Below are positions 58,908 through 64,000 of a stretch of 64,000 bases of DNA, in pieces (the stretch's first letter is position 1; each line of letters begins with the position of its first letter). The position numbers and the translations under genes were made by a program. The stretch is from NCBI GenBank assembly GCA_937901085.1, contig CALCHQ010000034.1, positions 92,744 through 156,743 on the forward strand, in the 5' to 3' direction. The notes below the pieces were generated by a model. The model worked only from the letters and a program-made list of their open reading frames with translations. It was not told the DNA's origin and made no database searches. This stretch comes from an uncultured Verrucomicrobiales bacterium (GTDB lineage: Bacteria; Verrucomicrobiota; Verrucomicrobiia; Verrucomicrobiales; Akkermansiaceae).

Positions 58908-60152
58908 TCATAAAAGGGAGCAAATATCTGTTTGCGTTTCCTCATCGGTGAGGTAGCAGCCGGGGTCAGAGCCGTACCAATGCCCGTTGGCGAAGGCTGC
59001 GCGGGTGCGGAAGCCGCCGCCACAGAGAGCAAAGTGTTTGCAGGTGGCACAGCGGCCGCCGAGCTTCTGCTGCCGTTCCAGGGGATTGTCGCTGCCGCGC
59101 AGTTCCTGCAGTATCTGGGCGCTGGGTTCGTTGGCTGCTTCCCAGATATCGGAGAACTTCTGCGTCTTGGCATTGCCCAGGGTAATACCCTGCCAGAACT
59201 GGTCGGGGTGGATGTTGCCCTGGGTGTCGATGTTGGCAATGCCGCGGCCGGAGCTGTTCGCGCCACCTCCGTTCCAGCTGAGCAGGCGCAGCGTTTCCTG
59301 CGCCAGGGGGCGGCCTTCGCGCAGCTGGCGCAGCAGCAGGTAGACGCCGTCGGCCGGCTGGGTGACGGTGAGCAGTTCGCGTGTCTGCCCGGCGGCATGC
59401 CATGCTTCCGCGCGGGCGATGAGCATATCGAGCGCTGCGCGGGCCTCCTCTGGCCGGAGACTGGCTACATCCACGCCGCGCCCTGTCGGGACAAGGTGGT
59501 AGAAGCAGACACGCTGGATGCCTTCTTCTTCGATGAAGTTGAGAATCTGCTCCATGCTCTGCACGTTGTTGCGCGTGAGGGTGAGGCGCAGCCCGGTTTT
59601 CTGCCCGACTTCTTCGCAGAGCTTGAAGCCCCGGATAGCGCCATCGAACGCGCCCCTGACTCCGCGGAACTGGTCGTGTACAGCGCCGATGCCGTCGAGC
59701 GAAATGCCCACATAGGCCACGCCCAGTTCTTTGAACATGCGGGCGTATTCCGGGGTGATGCGGGTGCCGTTGGTTGAGATGGTGACTTTGAGTCCCTTGT
59801 CGGTGGCGCGCTGGAGAATCTGCGGCAGCTGCGGGTGCAGCAGGGGTTCGCCGCCGGAGAGAAGCAGGGCGTTGACCTTGTAGGCAGCAAGGTCATCAAT
59901 GACGGCGCAGCATTGCTCCCAGTTGAGTTCGCCTGCGTAGCGTTCGGCGTGGGAATCGGCATAGCAATGTACGCAGCGCAGGTTGCAGGTGCGGGTGATA
60001 TTCCACACGACGATGGGTTTGCGCGCGCGGGAAGAGGCGGGCATGCAGGCGGCGGTGCTGCTGCCGGGGTGGGTACTGCCGGTTCCCTGGCCGTAGCGGA
60101 TGTGGTCTGCCGGCTGGGCAGCGCCGGTCCAAAGCTTGGTGATGTTAATCAT
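58908..60152 (-). CDS. ahbC: Radical SAM/SPASM protein, AhbC-like (didecarboxysiroheme to Fe-coproporphyrin)
   Basis: Probable alternative heme-pathway enzyme that converts didecarboxysiroheme to Fe-coproporphyrin III. The 414-residue protein has the radical SAM cluster motif ITRTCNLRCVHCYADS near residue 55, LLSGGEPLLHPQ, and a C-terminal SPASM-type cluster (GRCATCKHFALCGGGFRTRA, then DPGCYL). The start MINITKLWTGAAQPADHIRY resembles AhbC proteins, so 60152 is used although MLLSN at 60167 overlaps ahbD by 14 bases. It is adjacent to the ahbD-like gene. The function is inferred from family resemblance and pairing. Confidence 0.75.
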   Translation of the reverse strand: MINITKLWTGAAQPADHIRYGQGTGSTHPGSSTAACMPASSRARKPIVVWNITRTCNLRCVHCYADSHAERYAGELNWEQCCAVIDDLAAYKVNALLLSGGEPLLHPQLPQILQRATDKGLKVTISTNGTRITPEYARMFKELGVAYVGISLDGIGAVHDQFRGVRGAFDGAIRGFKLCEEVGQKTGLRLTLTRNNVQSMEQILNFIEEEGIQRVCFYHLVPTGRGVDVASLRPEEARAALDMLIARAEAWHAAGQTRELLTVTQPADGVYLLLRQLREGRPLAQETLRLLSWNGGGANSSGRGIANIDTQGNIHPDQFWQGITLGNAKTQKFSDIWEAANEPSAQILQELRGSDNPLERQQKLGGRCATCKHFALCGGGFRTRAAFANGHWYGSDPGCYLTDEETQTDICSLL

Positions 60153-60153
60153 A

Positions 60154-61227
60154 TTACTGAGGAGCATTGCCGCGCAGAGCAGCAGGTATATAGTTACAAA
60201 GGGGTTCTTCGGCCATCATGCCTGCGCCGCTGCCGTAGGCGCGGGCCCGGGAGCCGCCGCACACACGGCGGTATTCGCATTGTCCGCATTTGCCCCCTAG
60301 CGCGTCATCATCGCGCAGCTGCACAAAAAGCGGATGCTGGCGGTAGATGGCCGCAAGACTATCAGTCCGCACGTTGCCGGCGGTGAGGGGCAGGAAGCCG
60401 CTGGGTTGGATATCACCCGTGTGGGAAATGAAGACAACACCCTTGCCGTCGCGGGTGGGAACGAGGTGGCGCGGGGCAGGCGCTCCGCTGGTGCGGGCGG
60501 CCTGCAGCATGGCTCGGCGGTAGTGGTGGCCTTCGGTGGTCTTGATGGCAAAGGGAAGTTCGCCACGCAGTTCGAGCAGGCGCTGCCAGAGTTGTTCGAG
60601 ATCGGCAGCTTCCGGCAGTTCATCCATGGTGGCGCGCCCGGTAGGTACGAGCAGGAAGACGCTCCACACATCCGGCTGAATTTCCCTGAGTAGCTGCACA
60701 AAACCCTCCAGCTCCGGCAGGGTGCTGCGCGAAATGGTGGTGTTGATTTGCAGCTGGATGCCGGCCTCTTTCGCCATACGTGCTGCCTGCAGCGTGCGTT
60801 CGAAGGTATGTGGTACACCTCGGAAAGTATCGTGCGTTTCCTGCGTGGCTCCGTCCAGGCTCAGGCTCAGGCTCACGACGCCTGCGGCGCGCAGCTGGTG
60901 GAAATCGGAGTTGATGAGGCGGTTGGTGGCGGCCGGACTCAGGGCTACCCGCAGTCCCTTGGAGGCGGCGTAGGTGATGATGTCCAGGATATCGCGGCGC
61001 ATCATGGGGTCGCCGCCGGTCAGTACCAGCATGGGCGGCGCGAGTCCGGCAATCTGATCCACCAGGGACATCGCTTCCTCGTGGTTCAGCTCCTGCGGGT
61101 GTGCCTGCGGCTGGGCAATGGCCCTGCAATGGCGGCAGGCTAAGGCGCAGGCCCGCGTAACTTCCCAGAAGAGAATGAACGGGCGCTCGGCAAAATCGCA
61201 CATCTGCGGATGTCTTGACGCGGTCAC
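60154..61227 (-). CDS. ahbD: Radical SAM/SPASM protein, AhbD-like (Fe-coproporphyrin to heme)
   Basis: Probable heme synthase that decarboxylates two propionates of Fe-coproporphyrin III. The roughly 357-residue protein starts with RPFILFWEVTRACALACRHC (radical SAM motif C-x3-C-x2-C), then LTGGDPMMRRDI, and ends with a SPASM cluster: GGKCGQCEYRRVCGGSRARA. A GTG at 61227 is the predicted transcription start, giving MTASRHPQMCDF; an ATG at 61203 and a GTG at 61242 are alternatives. It shares an operon with the ahbC-like gene. Confidence 0.75.
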   Translation of the reverse strand: MTASRHPQMCDFAERPFILFWEVTRACALACRHCRAIAQPQAHPQELNHEEAMSLVDQIAGLAPPMLVLTGGDPMMRRDILDIITYAASKGLRVALSPAATNRLINSDFHQLRAAGVVSLSLSLDGATQETHDTFRGVPHTFERTLQAARMAKEAGIQLQINTTISRSTLPELEGFVQLLREIQPDVWSVFLLVPTGRATMDELPEAADLEQLWQRLLELRGELPFAIKTTEGHHYRRAMLQAARTSGAPAPRHLVPTRDGKGVVFISHTGDIQPSGFLPLTAGNVRTDSLAAIYRQHPLFVQLRDDDALGGKCGQCEYRRVCGGSRARAYGSGAGMMAEEPLCNYIPAALRGNAPQ

Positions 61228-61233
61228 GCGCGC

Positions 61234-61262
61234 ATTGTACACGCTCGCGGCGCGCTTGGCAA
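61234..61262 (-). promoter_or_regulatory. ahbDC operon promoter, leaderless GTG
   Basis: TTGCCA (61262-61257), 17-bp spacer, TACAAT (61239-61234). The expected start at 61227 is the G of GTG. Confidence 0.65.
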
Positions 61263-61326
61263 GCCCGTATTAAGCGCGCTCCGGCAGGAATCTGTCAGCT
61301 TTTTTTCTAAATGTGCGACAAAAAAC

Positions 61327-61355
61327 TTGACACTTACTCGCAATTGCTGTATCTT
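61327..61355 (+). promoter_or_regulatory. rpsU promoter
   Basis: TTGACA (61327-61332), 17-bp spacer, TATCTT (61350-61355). Expected start 61362, 37-base leader. Confidence 0.65.
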
Positions 61356-61398
61356 GCCTGCCCGTTCCCGGACAATATATCAACAACATTACACTATC

Positions 61399-61641
61399 AT
61401 GCGTTCCGTATCTGTACGTAAAGGTGAACCGATCGACCGCGCTCTGAAGCGCCTCAAGACCAAGCTCGACACCGAGGGTATCCTCGAAGAAATGCGCCGT
61501 CGTCGTGCTTTCGAAAGCCCCATGGATGAGAAGCGCCGCAAGGCTCGTTCCGCCAGCAAGCGCAACAAGGTGAAGTGGCACTTCACCAACAAGGAGGAGA
61601 TTCCGGCTGCTGCCGTGACCCCCGCCGCTGTTGAAGCCTGA
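61399..61641 (+). CDS. rpsU: 30S ribosomal protein bS21
   Basis: Small-subunit protein next to the anti-Shine-Dalgarno end of 16S rRNA. The 80-residue basic protein has SVSVRKGEPIDRALKRLKTK, then EEMRRRRAFESPMDEKRRKA, the S21 core, and an Ala/Pro-rich tail (AAAVTPAAVEA). The ATG at 61399 is used; upstream codons are in the promoter and leader. Unlike many genes here it has a normal-length leader. Confidence 0.95.
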   Translation: MRSVSVRKGEPIDRALKRLKTKLDTEGILEEMRRRRAFESPMDEKRRKARSASKRNKVKWHFTNKEEIPAAAVTPAAVEA

Positions 61642-61666
61642 CCCCATTTGTTCGGGAAGTTTTCAA

Positions 61667-61706
61667 AAAGAAAGGTAACCAGAAATGGTTGCCTTTCTTT
61701 GTTTTT
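61667..61706 (+). terminator. rpsU terminator
   Basis: AAAGAAAGGTAACC pairs with GGTTGCCTTTCTTT (one mismatch), followed by GTTTTT. Confidence 0.85.
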
Positions 61707-61726
61707 GTCAGCTTTGCGCCCCGGAC

Positions 61727-61755
61727 TTGCGGGGGGCGGCGCTATCTGCTATGAT
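61727..61755 (+). promoter_or_regulatory. Promoter of the O-antigen-ligase-like gene
   Basis: TTGCGG (61727-61732), 17-bp spacer, TATGAT (61750-61755). Expected start 61762, one base before the ATG. Confidence 0.5.
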
Positions 61756-61762
61756 GCCTGGC

Positions 61763-63829
61763 ATGGCAGAGGCTGAACGAGCAAAGAGATTTACAGAGAG
61801 TGTGCCGGGATACATGGCCGGTTGGTTGCTGGCGGCTCTCTGGTTGTATGCCTTATCCGGGGTGGATGCCCACGCCTTCAGCGCCTTTCCGGCCTGTGTG
61901 GTGCTGGGGTGCGCTGCTGCCTTGCTGCTGCTCGCCTTGTTGATGGGGCTGCGCCTTGTGCGGATGAGTGTGCTAGCGTGGTTTTCGCTGGCGGCAGGCG
62001 CTTATTTTCTCTGCCGTTGCCTGACTAGTTACGCGCTGGTGGAATCCTGGGGTGAATCGGCGCTGATTGTGGGGGCGCTGGTGTACTATGTGGCCGGCGT
62101 GTATGTGGCACAGAATCAGCATTATCGCGGGGTTTTGCTCACGCTGCTGCTGGCCCTGCTGCTGAGTATGCTGGCATGGTGGGCCGTGCAGCAACCATGG
62201 TTCCGCCTCGAATGGACAGGACGCGCCACGCACACGCCGGAAGGAAAGAATAACCTCCCTGTGGCACTCCTGGTATACAAGAACTTTGCCGGTTTCTTCT
62301 TTATTGCCGGTGGCGTGGCGCTGGGGGCATGGGCCTTGTGGGTGCAGCGGGGCGTGAAGCGGGCGCTGCTGATGATGGTAGCGGCGGCTTCCGTGGCCCT
62401 GTCGTTCTTCTGTGAAACCCGCGCGCCTTTTTTCCTGGCACCCCTTGCCCTGGTGGGGCTGTGGGTGTTCGATGTCTTGTTCCGGCTTTATTCCGAACAG
62501 AAAGTGGGCGTGGCCAGCTATGTGATAGGGGCCATTCTGCTGGTGCTGGTATTTGTGGGCGTGGCCGATGCGGTGCTGGGGCGTTCCCTTGCCGGATTTT
62601 TTGATAATGTGGATTCGCATCTTCGATACCAAATCTGGTCCTTCGTTTGTGAGCAGCTTCCCAGCGCGCCCTTGTGGGGACTGGGCGCTGGAGCCACGGA
62701 ATGGGATATTATTCCGGTGTGCGATGCCTGGGCTCTGCCAAATTATGCTCACAACGAATATGTGCAGGTATGGGCTGATTACGGTGTCATCGGTTTGCTC
62801 TTCATGCTGAGCATCATTGCGGGGCATGTGGTGCAGGGAATGCGTTGCGTGGCATCGGAAAAAGTCTCCCTGCTCCGTCGGGGCATGGCCTTGGTGGCTA
62901 TGCTCGTTCTGGTATTTGCGGCGGCTTATGCAACGGCGGATTTCCCCTGGCATAGCTTTGCGCTTGTCTCTCTGACAGCATTCGTCTGCGGGTTACTGGC
63001 TTCGCCCTTCCCCCATATCCGCGAAGCGCGCAAGTGGGTATCCTCTTCTCAAGCACCGGTGGTAAAGGTGCTGGGGGAAAAGAAAATCTGCCGGGTGCTG
63101 TTGATGTTTGTAGCCGCTGGAGTGGGGGTATGGGGTATCTGGATGGGGGGTAAATTCTACCCTGTCTGGGAAGCGCAATGGGAGTACAACCGCTTGTCGG
63201 AAGAAGGGGCGGATGCTCACGGGCATCAGCGGCGGGAGTTGATTGCCCGGCTGCTGCCGGAGTATCCGGATTCCGCCCTCATGGATACCTATTACCTTCT
63301 GCCGCCGTATAAATCGGACTGGGTAGAGCGTGAACGTCTGCTGAAACTGGCCATTCAGGCGAATCCCAAGCAGTTGTTCACGGTGGTTATGTTGGTGGAT
63401 GCCCTGGGTAAACAGCAGAAATTTGCCGAGGCCGAGCAGCTGATGCGCCAGCACTATGTGGGTGACAGTATGCCGGGCTCCTGCCTGACCAACTGGCCTG
63501 CCTACTACGCTTTCAACCTCCTCATGTGGGGGCGCGAGGACTACAAGCACCAGCGCTACGGACTCGCACTGTCCAAAATGGAATATGCCTATGCCATCCA
63601 TCGGTGGAAATACATGGATTTCAATCTGGCCTACCGCGGCGGCTACACTCCCTGGAAGACCAGCGGTGGCATCAAACCTTGGTTGAAAGAATTTCATAAA
63701 GTCGGCTGGCGGGATATGCACATGCTGCGTCTCATCGGCGTGCAGCCGGACCATTCGTGGCGCCAGCCCATGGTGCCTGGCGGCCGCCCCTCCCTCTACT
63801 CGGCGATTGTGGATAAAAAGGCTTCGTGA
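61763..63829 (+). CDS. O-antigen ligase/polymerase-like membrane protein (Wzy_C superfamily)
   Basis: A 688-residue inner-membrane protein with about a dozen helices (for example GYMAGWLLAALWLYALSG, LLTLLLALLLSMLAWWAVQ). The signature YAHNEYVQVWADYGVIGL near residue 330 is typical of WaaL/Wzy-type proteins, which join polysaccharide to lipid A or other acceptors. About 190 soluble C-terminal residues hold repeated helix pairs resembling TPR units (AEQLMRQHYVGD). The ATG at 61763 is one base after the predicted start; the in-frame ATGs at 61685 and 61754 are less likely. Acceptor unknown. Confidence 0.85.
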   Translation: MAEAERAKRFTESVPGYMAGWLLAALWLYALSGVDAHAFSAFPACVVLGCAAALLLLALLMGLRLVRMSVLAWFSLAAGAYFLCRCLTSYALVESWGESALIVGALVYYVAGVYVAQNQHYRGVLLTLLLALLLSMLAWWAVQQPWFRLEWTGRATHTPEGKNNLPVALLVYKNFAGFFFIAGGVALGAWALWVQRGVKRALLMMVAAASVALSFFCETRAPFFLAPLALVGLWVFDVLFRLYSEQKVGVASYVIGAILLVLVFVGVADAVLGRSLAGFFDNVDSHLRYQIWSFVCEQLPSAPLWGLGAGATEWDIIPVCDAWALPNYAHNEYVQVWADYGVIGLLFMLSIIAGHVVQGMRCVASEKVSLLRRGMALVAMLVLVFAAAYATADFPWHSFALVSLTAFVCGLLASPFPHIREARKWVSSSQAPVVKVLGEKKICRVLLMFVAAGVGVWGIWMGGKFYPVWEAQWEYNRLSEEGADAHGHQRRELIARLLPEYPDSALMDTYYLLPPYKSDWVERERLLKLAIQANPKQLFTVVMLVDALGKQQKFAEAEQLMRQHYVGDSMPGSCLTNWPAYYAFNLLMWGREDYKHQRYGLALSKMEYAYAIHRWKYMDFNLAYRGGYTPWKTSGGIKPWLKEFHKVGWRDMHMLRLIGVQPDHSWRQPMVPGGRPSLYSAIVDKKAS

Positions 63830-63962
63830 GCGGACAATTTGACAAAAAACAGCAAAAGCTTGAAAAAAATAACCTGACAGAGAGTTTTCCGCTTGCAAAA
63901 GCAGAAAAAAAATGCAATATAAGAAGAAATCCGCGTTAGCGGCAACAGACTTTACTGACGTT

Positions 63963-64000
63963 ATGAGTACTCCTCCTCTTCCTCCGACTCCTCCGCGCCC
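63963..64000 (+). CDS. Start of a proline-rich protein (runs off window)
   Basis: ATG followed by STPPLPPTPPR and continuing in frame to the last base. Only about 12 codons are visible. The Pro-rich start is seen in secreted or membrane proteins with a cytoplasmic N-terminal tail, but nothing further can be said. An AT-rich stretch (TTGCAA near 63893, AATATA near 63916) may be its promoter. The 133-bp gap before it holds no other gene. Confidence 0.55.
   Translation, partial: MSTPPLPPTPPR

Overview
The window looks like a chromosomal segment from a Verrucomicrobia member close to Akkermansia. The clues are three proteins ending in a short PEP-CTERM-type anchor (P-E-P-x-x-A-T-L-S-L-L-A-L followed by RRRR), a TIGR04073-type exosortase-associated protein, LPS-export genes (Gram-negative envelope), and SD-poor genes with very short leaders. 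Assignments rest on motif and family recognition by eye; no database search was run.

Layout: 1-8.3 kb holds housekeeping genes (ileS partial, murA, hppA, fabD, sdaA). 7.9-15.3 kb is a regulatory and efflux block: two MarR regulators, a small AP2-like protein, and an RND tripartite pump (fusion protein, inner-membrane pump, outer-membrane channel). 15.3-21.8 kb has a prepilin peptidase, a dihydrouridine synthase and a minus-strand kdsA-lptC-lptA-lptB type lipopolysaccharide operon. 21.9-28.2 kb carries purH, pdxJ, an HU protein and a galK plus Na+/solute symporter operon. 28.4-30.0 kb is a lipoprotein-xer operon.

30,073-34,251 is an integrated element in tRNA-Thr(TGT). A 41-bp direct repeat (the 3' half of the tRNA) bounds it and an integrase gene lies next to the intact tRNA. 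Inside are an XRE-RHH fusion regulator, a divergent 52-codon gene, a helically phased array of eight GCTAA boxes, and three tandem paralogous cargo genes. The cargo genes share an N-terminal domain and an almost identical promoter module but have different C-termini (a DUF4177-like domain, one membrane helix, and a coiled coil plus two membrane helices). I do not recognise this system and consider it the best candidate for something undescribed.

34.3-44.8 kb contains a beta-barrel protein, a DUF486 protein, a LOG-family protein, three PEP-CTERM proteins, a metallophosphoesterase, two paralogous M29 aminopeptidases each followed by a four-helix-bundle gene (one broken), and aroB. The gaps here are filled with degenerate 7-bp repeats (GTGATTA/GGAATAG). 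44.9-57.7 kb is a complex I operon nuoD-N without nuoABC. 57.9-64 kb has a hypothetical protein, the TIGR04073 protein, two radical SAM/SPASM genes that look like ahbC/ahbD of siroheme-dependent heme synthesis, rpsU, an O-antigen-ligase-like protein and the start of another gene.

A recurring feature is that recognisable sigma70-type promoters sit so close to start codons that about 16 transcripts should be leaderless or nearly so (0-4 nt leaders), while genes inside the nuo operon have no Shine-Dalgarno sequence.
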